From: Xanthobacter autotrophicus
Lineage (GTDB): Bacteria > Pseudomonadota > Alphaproteobacteria > Rhizobiales > Xanthobacteraceae
Assembly: GCF_005871085.1 (NCBI RefSeq)
Contig: NZ_VAUP01000022.1
Location: 1-64,000, forward strand
DNA: 64,000 nucleotides
Direction: 5' to 3'
Shown here: piece after piece, positions 45,733 to 53,596 of the stretch
Layout: each line of letters begins with the position of its first letter
Numbering within the stretch: the first letter of the stretch is position 1
Notes under the pieces: model-generated
Told to the model about the DNA's origin: nothing
Databases searched by the model: none
The model's input: only the letters and a program-made list of their open reading frames with translations
Translations under genes and position numbers: made by a program

Positions 45733-45938
45733 GGGCTTGGTTCCGCCTATCTTGTACTGTCGTCAGGCGTCGAACGGGAGCCATCGGATGGGGTTTGGGA
45801 GCTCTTCTTAATCGAGCAGACGCCCTGTTACCACGGCCAGCTTGGTGTGATCCAATGTGACCCCTCCTGCGATACCCTTCCTGTCCCGGCACATTCGATG
45901 TGCGCGAGCGCCTTTGGCCGCATCGCCCCAGAATCAAT

Positions 45939-45968
45939 AAGCCGCTCCGCCGGCGGGCGGAGCGGCTT
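45939..45968 (-). terminator. Strong terminator hairpin after the transglutaminase-like gene
   Basis: A perfect 13-bp stem (AAGCCGCTCCGCC at 45939-45951 with GGCGGAGCGGCTT at 45956-45968) has a GGCG loop. On the minus strand it is followed by TTATT. It lies 17 nt past the stop of the gene at 45986-46816. Confidence 0.85.
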
Positions 45969-45985
45969 GTGCGACAGATCGCGCG

Positions 45986-46816
45986 CTAGCCGACGGCGAC
46001 GGCGCGGACCGTGGGCTCTTCCTCGGCGTCCGGGCTGACGGCGTCGATGCCCACGGACATGCCCTTGAATTCCGCGTCGCCGTAGATGGTGGCGAACGCC
46101 GCGTCGGCGGCATCGCGGCCGACGCCGATCCGCACCAGCCCTTGCAGGGCGGCCTGCCGGGTGGCATCGAACAGATACCATTCGCCGCCGAGATAGGCCT
46201 CGAACACCGCATGGAAATCCGGCGGGTCCAGTTGCCAGGCGTAGCCGCTGGCGAAGCGGGCGGGGATATTGAGGGCGCGACAGAAGGCGATGCCGAGATG
46301 CGCGAAGTCCCGGCACACGCCGGCCCGCAGCACCATGGTGTCATAGGCGGAGGTCTGGGCGTCGCTGGAGCCACGGACATAGTCCACGTGATCGTGGATC
46401 CAGCTGCAGATGGCGTTCACCCGGTTGTGGCCCGGCGCCAGCTCGCCGAACTCGCGACGGGCGAAGCGCCCCAAGAGGTCGGACTGGCAGAAGCGGCTGG
46501 GGTTCAGGTAGGGCAGGATCTCCAGCGGCAGCTCGCCCACCGGCACCTCGCTGATGCCGGCCGGCTCCTTCTCGATCATGTTCACGTCCACTTCGCCGGC
46601 GTAGGCCACGCTGAAGAGACCGGGATTTGCGATCACCCGCAGGAAGCGGCTGCCGCCTTCATCCTCGGCGAACCGCTCGATGGCGTAGCCCGGCGTCAGT
46701 TGCAGCCGCTCGGAGATGATGCGTTGCCGGCGCAAGGCGGCAGCCTCGACATTGAGAATGAACACGGTGGGAGACTTCACCTCATATTCGAGGCGGCATT
46801 GGACGGCGAAACGCAT
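45986..46816 (-). CDS. Transglutaminase-like cysteine protein
   Basis: Predicted 276-residue protein with an N-terminal beta-rich part (residues 1-125) and a transglutaminase-like core. The probable triad is Cys168 (RAGVCRDFAH), His202 (DFHAVFEA) and Asp217 (WYLFDAT). The family includes bacterial proteases and cross-linking enzymes with few known substrates. The start MRFAVQCRLEYEV is typical. No signal peptide is seen, so it is probably cytoplasmic. It is transcribed alone and ends in a strong hairpin. Confidence 0.88.
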   Translation of the reverse strand: MRFAVQCRLEYEVKSPTVFILNVEAAALRRQRIISERLQLTPGYAIERFAEDEGGSRFLRVIANPGLFSVAYAGEVDVNMIEKEPAGISEVPVGELPLEILPYLNPSRFCQSDLLGRFARREFGELAPGHNRVNAICSWIHDHVDYVRGSSDAQTSAYDTMVLRAGVCRDFAHLGIAFCRALNIPARFASGYAWQLDPPDFHAVFEAYLGGEWYLFDATRQAALQGLVRIGVGRDAADAAFATIYGDAEFKGMSVGIDAVSPDAEEEPTVRAVAVG

Positions 46817-47031
46817 TTTTGCCCCCGTTGGTCCGCGTGCGGACGGCGCGAATAAGACTCCGCAAGCCGCGCTTTGTTCCAGCTGCCGTTACACCGGGGT
46901 GGGCGCGCCCTGTTGCGACCCGCTCGCGCAAACCGTCACCTGCGCCTTCCGTCTGGCGCGGCCGGTGGCTATGATGCCAACCATGTTGCAGAGCAGCATC
47001 CCGGTGGATGACGCAGGCTGGGAAGGCCGGA

Positions 47032-47523
47032 ATGGGGAAACTCTTCAGCGCGCACGGCGCCGCACGCTGGCTTTCGTTCTTCGCCGGATGGATCGTGCTC
47101 GGGCGCATTGGCGCCATCGACCTTGCCGCCGGCCTGGTCATATCCGCCCTTGCGACGGCCCTCAGCCTCCATTTGCTGCCGGCCTTAGGCCCGGACCCCA
47201 TAAACCCAAAGGCGACGCTGGCCTATGCGGCCCGTTTCTTCGCCGGCTCGTTGCGCGCCGGCTGGGATGTGGCATGGCGGGTCGCGGCCCGTCCGCCCCG
47301 GGTGAACCCCGGCGTGCTGACCGTGCCCTGCGCCGTGCCGCAGGGTCTCGCGCGGGATGCCTTTCGGGCGCTCGCCAGCCTCCAGCCCGGCACGCTGCCC
47401 CTGGCCGGACAAGGACCTGACCTGCGGGTCCACTGCCTCGACATCACCACGCCGGTGGCAACGGCACTGGATGCGGATGCGGCAGCCTTCCTTGCCATGG
47501 CGGATGCGCCGCCCCATGGCTGA
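47032..47523 (+). CDS. mrpE: Mrp-type antiporter subunit E
   Basis: Predicted 163-residue membrane protein of the MnhE/MrpE family: two or three N-terminal helices (WLSFFAGWIVLGRI, AAGLVISALATALSLHLLP) and a cytoplasmic domain with GSLRAGWDVAWRVAARPPRVNPGVL and HCLDITTP. MrpE is needed for assembly of Na+/H+ or other cation/H+ antiporters. The ATG at 47032 has GGAAGG upstream; ATG 47008 is an in-frame alternative. First gene of a seven-gene operon, overlapping the next by 8 nt. Confidence 0.82.
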   Translation: MGKLFSAHGAARWLSFFAGWIVLGRIGAIDLAAGLVISALATALSLHLLPALGPDPINPKATLAYAARFFAGSLRAGWDVAWRVAARPPRVNPGVLTVPCAVPQGLARDAFRALASLQPGTLPLAGQGPDLRVHCLDITTPVATALDADAAAFLAMADAPPHG

Positions 47524-47809
47524 CCTGCTCTTCGCGGCGGCAACGCTGCTTCTGCTTTTGGCAGCCGCCGGCCTCGCCTCGCTTTGGTGGGCCGGCAACG
47601 ACTTGGATCGCATGCTCGCCGTCCAGCTGCTCGGTGCAGCGGGGATCGCCGTGCTGCTGCTGCTGACGCCGGCCATGGGCGATTCCTCGCTCCTGGATAC
47701 CGCGCTACTGCTCGCCCTGCTTGCCGCTCTGGCGGCCTGCGCCTATCGCGCTGCCTTCGGCCCGACGCGCCCGAAGGCGGGGAGGCCCCCGGCGGCGCCC
47801 CGGCCATGA
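47516..47809 (+). CDS. mrpF: Mrp-type antiporter subunit F
   Basis: Predicted 97-residue membrane protein with three helices and the MnhF pattern AGNDLDRMLAVQLLGAAGIAVLLLL followed by LLDTALLLALLAALAACAYR. Start at 47516 within the end of mrpE; the TGA overlaps the next ATG (ATGA). The C-terminal 15 residues are Arg/Pro-rich. Confidence 0.84.
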   Translation: MADLLFAAATLLLLLAAAGLASLWWAGNDLDRMLAVQLLGAAGIAVLLLLTPAMGDSSLLDTALLLALLAALAACAYRAAFGPTRPKAGRPPAAPRP

Positions 47810-48147
47810 GCCTGCTCGCCAGCGCCTTCACCCTCGTGTTCGTTGCGGCCGGCATCGGCTTCTTCGCCGCCGGAACCCTCGGCCTCGTGCGCCTGCCGGG
47901 AACACTGTCGCGCATCCACGCCCTCACCAAGGCCGACAATGTGGGCCTCGCCCTCATCGTGCTCGGCCTGTTGCCGCAGGCGGCGAGCGTGCTGGATGCC
48001 GCCAAGATGGTGGCGATCTGGCTGCTGGCCCAGCTTGCCTCCGGCGCGGTGGCGCAAGTCATGGCGGAGGCAGTGATGGCCGAAGCGACGCTGGCGGAAG
48101 CGAAGGATGCCGGAGACGCAGCCCCGCCCGAGGAGAGCCGCCCGTGA
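47806..48147 (+). CDS. mrpG: Mrp-type antiporter subunit G
   Basis: Predicted 113-residue membrane protein with three helices. The MnhG signature is clear: GTLGLVRLPGTLSRIHALTKADNVGLALIVLGLL. The tail is Ala/Glu-rich. It is coupled to both neighbours by 4-nt overlaps (ATGA at the start, GTGA at the end). Confidence 0.86.
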   Translation: MSLLASAFTLVFVAAGIGFFAAGTLGLVRLPGTLSRIHALTKADNVGLALIVLGLLPQAASVLDAAKMVAIWLLAQLASGAVAQVMAEAVMAEATLAEAKDAGDAAPPEESRP

Positions 48148-49076
48148 GTCTCCTGTTCGATGCCGTGCTCTGCCTTCTGCTGCTTGCAGGCGCGCTCGGC
48201 GTGGTGGCCACCGGCGCCGCGCGGGCGGCAGTGATCGCCTTCATCGGCTACGGGCTGCTGCTGGGCCTGGCCTGGGTGCGTCTTGCGGCCGTGGACGTGG
48301 CCCTGACCGAGATCGCCATCGGCAGCGGCATTTCTGGCGTGGTGCTGCTGCGCTGCGTCCGCGCCCTGCCCGCGACGCCGAAGGCGCCGGCACCGAATCC
48401 CCTGCTGCGGCCGCTCGCGGCGATGGTTTCCATCGCCATAGCGGTGGCGCTCGGGGCGGCGGTTCTCGCTTTGCCGGAGCCCGCGCCCTCCCGCGCCGCC
48501 GACGTGGCCACCGCCCTGCCCGCCACCGATCTGGGCAACCCGGTCACCGGGGTGCTGCTCGTCTTCCGCGCCCTCGACACACTGCTAGAGAAGGTGGTGC
48601 TGCTGTTGTCCCTGGTGGGCGTTTGGGCCCTGTCGCGCGATCCAGCCTGCCGGGGGCGGCCGGATCCCCTGTCCTTGGAACCGGCGCCGGCGCCCTCCGC
48701 CTTCCTCGCCCGGGTGCTGGCGCCCGTGGGCGTGCTGGTGGGGCTCTATCTGCTGTGGGCCGGCGCCGACCATCCCGGCGGGGCGTTCCAGAGCGGGGCG
48801 GTGCTCGCCGCCATGGGCCTCCTTTTAGTCATGGGCGACCAGATCCGCATCCCGGCGACGCAAAACCGGGGCCTGCGGCTGATGCTGCTGGCCGGCCCGT
48901 TCGGATTTCTCGCCGTGGGCTTCGCCGGCTGGGCGACGGCAGGCGTGTTCCTGGGTTATCCGCCGGGGGCGGAGAAAGCGGTCATCATCGCCGTGGAAGT
49001 GGCCATCACCCTCTCCATCGCCGTCACCCTCGGCCTCATCGTGCTCGGCCCGCCGGCCGGAGAGGAGCGCTCGTGA
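48144..49076 (+). CDS. mrpB: MrpA C-terminal (MbhD/MbhE) plus MrpB fusion
   Basis: Predicted 310-residue membrane protein. Residues 1-75 match DUF4040/MbhD, normally inside the C-terminus of MrpA (IAFIGYGLLLGLAWVRLAAVDVALTEIAIGSGI). Residues 85-165 resemble MbhE (LGNPVTGVLLVFRALDTLLEKVVLLLSLVGVWAL). Residues 185-305 are MrpB (PVGVLVGLYLLWAGADHPGGAFQSGAVLAAMGLLL). It therefore carries the parts of MrpA that do not belong to its antiporter-like core, fused to MrpB. GTG start at 48144. Confidence 0.8.
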   Translation: MSLLFDAVLCLLLLAGALGVVATGAARAAVIAFIGYGLLLGLAWVRLAAVDVALTEIAIGSGISGVVLLRCVRALPATPKAPAPNPLLRPLAAMVSIAIAVALGAAVLALPEPAPSRAADVATALPATDLGNPVTGVLLVFRALDTLLEKVVLLLSLVGVWALSRDPACRGRPDPLSLEPAPAPSAFLARVLAPVGVLVGLYLLWAGADHPGGAFQSGAVLAAMGLLLVMGDQIRIPATQNRGLRLMLLAGPFGFLAVGFAGWATAGVFLGYPPGAEKAVIIAVEVAITLSIAVTLGLIVLGPPAGEERS

Positions 49077-49393
49077 CCGGCGTCCATCTCTTCGGTCTCG
49101 CCGGAGCGGCCCTCGTGGGCTGCGGCGTCTACGGATTGCTGATGGCGCCCGGCGCCCTCGGCCGTATCCTCGCCTTCAACATCCTCGGCGGCGGGGTCTT
49201 CCTGATTTTTGGCGTGGTGGCACGACGGGGCGCGGGCGCCGGGTTCGGTGCCGATCCGGTGCCGCAGGCGTTGGTGATCACCGGCATCGTGGTGGCCTTC
49301 TGCGCCACCGCCCTCGCCGCGGCCCTGCTGGTGCGGCTTTCCGCCGTCGATGCCGAGGTCGCACGCGACGGCGAAAAGGAGAAGGAGACGTGA
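49073..49393 (+). CDS. mrpC: Mrp-type antiporter subunit C
   Basis: Predicted 106-residue NuoK-like membrane protein with three helices: GLAGAALVGCGVYGLLMAPGALGRILAFNILGGGVFLIFGV and ADPVPQALVITGIVVAFCATALAAALLVRL, the second being the MnhC/NuoK hallmark. GTG start at 49073 on the preceding TGA; its stop overlaps mrpD. Confidence 0.86.
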   Translation: MTGVHLFGLAGAALVGCGVYGLLMAPGALGRILAFNILGGGVFLIFGVVARRGAGAGFGADPVPQALVITGIVVAFCATALAAALLVRLSAVDAEVARDGEKEKET

Positions 49394-50895
49394 GCGCCCT
49401 TCTCGTCCTCGCGATCACGGCGCCGCTCCTCGGCCTCGTCCCGCTCCTCCTGCTCGGGCCGCGCACCGGCGAGCGCGCCGCGCTGGGGATGCTCGCCGTC
49501 AATGTCGCCATCACCGCCGGCATCGCCGAGCGGGTGGCGCAGGGTGGGCGGGCGCTGGGCTATGCGGTCGGCGGCTTTGCCCCACCGCTGGGCGTGGGGC
49601 TGCGGGCGGACGGCTTTGCCGCCGCCATGATGCTGATGGCCGCCCTGGTGCTGCTCTTCACCGGCCTGTTCGCCATGACCGGGCCGGGGGACATGACACG
49701 CAAGGTGAATGCGCGCGGCTCGGCGGGCATGCCGTCCACCTTCTTCATCCTGCTGCTGTCGCTGGCCTGCGCCCTCAACCTCGCCTTCCTGGCGCAGGAC
49801 CTCTTCACCCTCTATGTGGCGCTGGAGCTTCTCACCTTCGCCGCCGTGCCGCTGGTGTGCCTGGAAGGCAAGGCGGGGCAGCTTTCGGCGGCGCTCACCT
49901 ATCTGTTGTTCGCCCTGTTCGGCTCGGTGCTGTACCTGCTGGGCGTGGTGCTCATCTACGGCCTGTTCGGCACGCTGGACATCGCCCACCTCGCGGGCCT
50001 GATGGCGCACGGAGCCGGGGGCTGGACCGCCGCCGCCGCCCTCGCCCTGATGAGCGCGGGGCTGATGGCCAAGGCCGCCCTGTTCCCGCTCCATCTCTGG
50101 CTGCCACCGGCCCATTCCGGCGCGCCGCCGGCGGCGAGCGCGGTGCTTTCCGCCGTGGTCATCAAGGCGCCGCTCTTCCTTCTGGTGCGGCTGTGGTCGG
50201 ACCTTGCGCCCCTGCCCCTCGCGCAGGTCGCCGGCCCGGTCTTCGCAGTCTGCGGGGCGGCGGCCATCGTGTTCTGCGGGGTGGTGGCGCTGGCGCAGGA
50301 GCGGCTGAAGCTACTCATCGCTTACTCCACGGCGGCGCAGATCGGCTACCTGTGCCTCATGTTCCCCCTCGCGGCGTCCAGCGACGGACCGTGGAGCGCG
50401 CTGGCCTGGACCGGCGGCACGCTGCATCTCGTCTCCCACGCCTTGTCGAAGGCGGCCATGTTCCTTGCCGCCGGCCTGATCGCGGAGACCATGGGGCACG
50501 ACCGGCTGTCCGGCCTCGGCGGCGTCGGCCGGCTGGCGCCGGTGAGCGTCGCCGCCTTCGGCCTCGGCGGCCTGTCGCTCATGGGGCTGCCGCCTTCCGG
50601 TGGCTTCGTCGCCAAGGTGATGCTGCTGACCTCGGCCCTGCAGCAGGGCTCGTGGTGGATCGCCACCGTCGTGCTCGTGGGCGGCCTGCTGGCGGGCGGC
50701 TATGTGCTGCGCGTGGTGGTGATCGCCCTGCAACATCCCGATAGTGACCTACCTGACGTAAGGGAATGTCGCTGGCGCGCGCTGATCGCCCTCGCCCTCG
50801 CCTTCGGGGCCATGCTGGTTGGCTTCATGCCGCTGTCGCCCCTGCCCTTCTTGGAGATCGGCCGCCCCCTGACCTGGGAAAGCGTGCTGCCATGA
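49390..50895 (+). CDS. mrpD: Mrp-type antiporter subunit D
   Basis: Predicted 501-residue antiporter-like membrane subunit with about 14 helices, homologous to NuoL/M/N. Key charged residues are present: Glu146 in helix 5 (LYVALELLTFA) and Lys228 in helix 7 (SAGLMAKAALFPLHLWLP), with AYSTAAQIGYL and HALSKAAMFLAAG further on. It should translocate protons or cations. GTG start at 49390, overlapping mrpC by 4 nt. Confidence 0.9.
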   Translation: MSALLVLAITAPLLGLVPLLLLGPRTGERAALGMLAVNVAITAGIAERVAQGGRALGYAVGGFAPPLGVGLRADGFAAAMMLMAALVLLFTGLFAMTGPGDMTRKVNARGSAGMPSTFFILLLSLACALNLAFLAQDLFTLYVALELLTFAAVPLVCLEGKAGQLSAALTYLLFALFGSVLYLLGVVLIYGLFGTLDIAHLAGLMAHGAGGWTAAAALALMSAGLMAKAALFPLHLWLPPAHSGAPPAASAVLSAVVIKAPLFLLVRLWSDLAPLPLAQVAGPVFAVCGAAAIVFCGVVALAQERLKLLIAYSTAAQIGYLCLMFPLAASSDGPWSALAWTGGTLHLVSHALSKAAMFLAAGLIAETMGHDRLSGLGGVGRLAPVSVAAFGLGGLSLMGLPPSGGFVAKVMLLTSALQQGSWWIATVVLVGGLLAGGYVLRVVVIALQHPDSDLPDVRECRWRALIALALAFGAMLVGFMPLSPLPFLEIGRPLTWESVLP

Positions 50896-52583
50896 CCGCC
50901 GACACCCTGGCCCCGCCGCTCGATCTCTCCGCCCTCGAACCCGCCATGCCCATCCTCTCCGAGGCGCTGATGGTGGTGGCGATCGCGCTGCCGCTGGCGT
51001 TGGCCTTCGCCGCATTGGTGCCGGCGGTGCGCCGCGCCCTGCCCCATGTGCTCGCGCTTGTCCCGCTTCCGGCGTTGATCGCCGCCCTGGCGGTGCCGCG
51101 GGGACTTTCGGTGCTGGTGGCGCCCTATCCCTTCCGCTTCACCCTCGCCCTCGACGCCCCGGGCGCGCTGCTGCTCGGCGGGGCCTCGCTCCTGTGGATG
51201 ACCGCCGGCGCCTATGCCATGGCCTATCTGCGCCAGGACCCGGCGCGGCCGGCCTTCATGGTCTGGTGGCTGCTCACCATGGCGGGATCTTTCGCCGTGT
51301 TCCTGGTGGCGGACGTGGCGAGCTTCTATCTCGCCTATGCGCTGGTGAGCTTTTCCGCCTACGGCCTCGCCGCCCATGACGATACCCCTCAGGCCCGGCG
51401 CGCCGGTTCGCTCTATCTCGCCCTGACGGTGCTGGGCGAGGCGCTGCTCATCGCCGCCTTCGTCATGCTCGCCTCCGGCGCAACCGACGCCAACCCGCAG
51501 ATCCGCGATGCGGTGGCCCTGCTGCCCACCTCGCCGTGGAAGACCCCCATACTCGTGCTGATCCTCCTCGGCTTCATCCTGAAGATGGGCCTCTTCCCCC
51601 TGCATGTGTGGATGCCGCTGGCCCATTCCGTGGCGCCGGTGCCCGGCTCGGCGGTGCTCTCCGGGGTGGTGGTGAAGGCCGGTGTCATCGGCCTTCTGCG
51701 CTTCCTGCCCGAGGGCGTGCCTTTACCCGGCTGGGGCGCGGTGCTGTGCGGTGCCGGCCTGTTCACGGCCTATTACGGGGTCGCCGTGGGCCTCACCCAG
51801 ACCCATCCCAAGCGCGCCCTCGCCTATTCCACAGTGAGCCAGATGGGCGTGGTAGCGGCAGTGATCGGAGCCGGGATCCTGAACGGGACGGCCGGCACCT
51901 TCACCATCGCCGCCTTCTATGCGGCGAACCATATGCTGCTGAAGGGCGCCATGTTCCTCATGGTGGGCGTGGCCATGGCCTCCTCGCCCCGCCGCGCCTT
52001 AGCGGCCGCGGCGGTCGCCGGGCTGCTAGGCCTGAGCCTCGCCGGCCTTCCGCTGACCGGCGGCGCCATGGCGAAATACGCCATCAAGCTCATCGTGCCC
52101 GAGGGGATGTCCGGGGTTCTGCTCACCCTATCCGCCGCCGGCAGCACCCTTCTGATGGCGCGTTATGCCCTGCTGGTGGCCCGCAGCGGCACGGAGGGGA
52201 CGCCGCCGCGCGGCCTCGCGGTGCCCGCGCTCATTCTCGCCGGGCTGGCACTGGTGTTGCCTTTCCTGCTGTTCGAGGCGGTGACCGGCCTGCCGGCTGC
52301 AGTGGCCTTCGCGCCATCGGCGCTCCAGAAGGGGCTATGGCCGGTGGCGCTCGGCCTCGGGCTCGCGGCACTCCTGGCCTGGAGAGCGCCGCGCGTACCG
52401 GAGGTGCCGGCCGGCGACATCCTCAACGCCCTCGGCTTTCTGGGCACCGCAAGCCGGGCGATCATGGGCGGGGCCGTGGCGGCCGACGCCGTGCTGCGCC
52501 GCTGGCCGGTCGCCGCCTTCGCGTTGCTCGCGATCGCTGTCCTGCTCGCTGCCACGCTGACCTTCGCCGCCGTGCCTTTATAG
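50892..52583 (+). CDS. Second antiporter-like subunit (MrpD/MrpA-core type)
   Basis: Predicted 563-residue NuoL/M/N-like membrane protein with about 14-16 helices. Helix 7 keeps its lysine (FILKMGLFPLHVWMPLAHS), and AYSTVSQMGVVAAVIGAG and AANHMLLKGAMFL are typical. The helix-5 glutamate seen in MrpD is absent: the aligned stretch reads FYLAYALVSFSAY, with Ala150 where Glu is expected. It may take the place of the missing MrpA core. ATG at 50892 overlaps the mrpD stop (ATGA). Last gene of the operon. Confidence 0.82.
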   Translation: MTADTLAPPLDLSALEPAMPILSEALMVVAIALPLALAFAALVPAVRRALPHVLALVPLPALIAALAVPRGLSVLVAPYPFRFTLALDAPGALLLGGASLLWMTAGAYAMAYLRQDPARPAFMVWWLLTMAGSFAVFLVADVASFYLAYALVSFSAYGLAAHDDTPQARRAGSLYLALTVLGEALLIAAFVMLASGATDANPQIRDAVALLPTSPWKTPILVLILLGFILKMGLFPLHVWMPLAHSVAPVPGSAVLSGVVVKAGVIGLLRFLPEGVPLPGWGAVLCGAGLFTAYYGVAVGLTQTHPKRALAYSTVSQMGVVAAVIGAGILNGTAGTFTIAAFYAANHMLLKGAMFLMVGVAMASSPRRALAAAAVAGLLGLSLAGLPLTGGAMAKYAIKLIVPEGMSGVLLTLSAAGSTLLMARYALLVARSGTEGTPPRGLAVPALILAGLALVLPFLLFEAVTGLPAAVAFAPSALQKGLWPVALGLGLAALLAWRAPRVPEVPAGDILNALGFLGTASRAIMGGAVAADAVLRRWPVAAFALLAIAVLLAATLTFAAVPL

Positions 52584-52691
52584 CAGGCCTCGCCCATGGC
52601 AGGGTCACGGACTGGCCGAATCGGCCAACCTGCGGCGGGAAGGCGCGAGCATACGGCCGCCGACGCACAAGACGAGTGAGGGGAACAATCC

Positions 52692-52934
52692 ATGTCTCGA
52701 CCGCCATTTCGCCGAACCGGAAGCTCGGTGCGGGACACCGCCGAGGCGGCGTTCAAATCGGCCACCACCAAGCCCGTCGAGGCGCCCCCGAAGGCCCCGG
52801 TGGTTCCCGGGGGGCGGGAAATGGTCACGCTGCGCATCGACCGCGAGGTGCTGGAGCACTTCCAGGAGGGTGGCCCCGGCTGGCAGGACCGCATCAACGA
52901 CGCGCTCCGCAAGATCGTTGAAACCAAATCCTGA
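52692..52934 (+). CDS. BrnA-like antitoxin-type protein without BrnT
   Basis: Predicted 80-residue protein. The C-terminal half (VTLRIDREVLEHFQEGGPGWQDRINDALRKIV) matches the ribbon-helix-helix domain of BrnA antitoxins, which bind DNA and neutralise BrnT toxins. The N-terminus is Pro/Lys/Ala-rich. No BrnT-like gene is found on either side: upstream is the antiporter operon, downstream a gene scar. It may act as a small solitary DNA-binding protein. ATG 52692 has AGGGG upstream. Confidence 0.7.
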   Translation: MSRPPFRRTGSSVRDTAEAAFKSATTKPVEAPPKAPVVPGGREMVTLRIDREVLEHFQEGGPGWQDRINDALRKIVETKS

Positions 52935-53069
52935 GCGGGGGTCGTGAGCCGGGCCTCCGGCCGCGTGCTCTGCCCCCGTTACCCTTTCGGCAGCGTCACG
53001 GCAGGTTCAGCGGCGACGGCTGCATCAGCGTCTGGGTTTCGCGCGCGACTTCGTGCGTGATGAAATCCG

Positions 53070-53250
53070 CCCGCGCTCCGGCATGGTCAGCGAGATGGCG
53101 ATGTCGGCTTCGCGCTTGGTGACGTTGAACGAGCGCGGCGTCGCCACCAGTTGCACCGTCAGCCCCGGCTGCTGGTCGAGCAGCCGTATCAGGCGCGGAG
53201 CCAGGAAGCAGGCTCCGAACGCGTCCGGCGCGCCGACCCGCACCGTGCCG
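53070..53250 (-). pseudogene. LysR regulator fragment (part of effector domain)
   Basis: The minus strand encodes GTVRVGAPDAFGACFLAPRLIRLL, then LVATPRSFNVTKREADIAISLTMPERGR, which is the first third of a LysR effector-binding domain. The helix-turn-helix half and the C-terminal part are missing. The fragment begins exactly where the next pseudogene begins on the other strand. Confidence 0.7.
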
Positions 53251-53252
53251 GC

Positions 53253-53410
53253 GTGGCCGCGAAGATCTGCAACACCATGATCCTCGGCATCTCCATGATC
53301 GCGGTCAGCGAGGCCTTCAATCTCGGCGTAGCCCTCGGCATCTCCCACCAGGAGTTGTATGACGCGACCTCCACCTCGTCGGGGCAATGCTATGCGCTGA
53401 CCACCCATCT
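53253..53410 (+). pseudogene. 3-hydroxyisobutyrate dehydrogenase fragment
   Basis: The plus strand encodes VAAKICNTMILGISMIAVSEAFNLGVALGI, then ATSTSSGQCYALTTHL, which is the middle of MmsB-type 3-hydroxyisobutyrate dehydrogenase, including the catalytic lysine in AAKICN. The first 170 or so residues (Rossmann domain) and the last 80 are missing. Valine-catabolism enzymes of this kind are often divergent from a LysR gene. Confidence 0.75.
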
Positions 53411-53596
53411 TTGCCCGCTTCGCCGAATCGCGGACGCTGTACCGACTAAGCTGGGGTCATCGATTTTCTCAGGCAGGGCTGAAACGCCCATCAGGACTGA
53501 GCGCGCAAAGCGCCGGGCCGGCCCGAAACCGGGCCAGAGCACGCGCCAGGAAACGGCTCGAGGAAACGTGGCAGAATAGAATTGGGGGGGGACACA

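Noticed and set aside
53408-53596. Insertion-sequence end in the gap before the binding-protein gene
   Set aside because: I looked for inverted ends and transposase pieces because of the nearby scar, but found no convincing repeat or motif.
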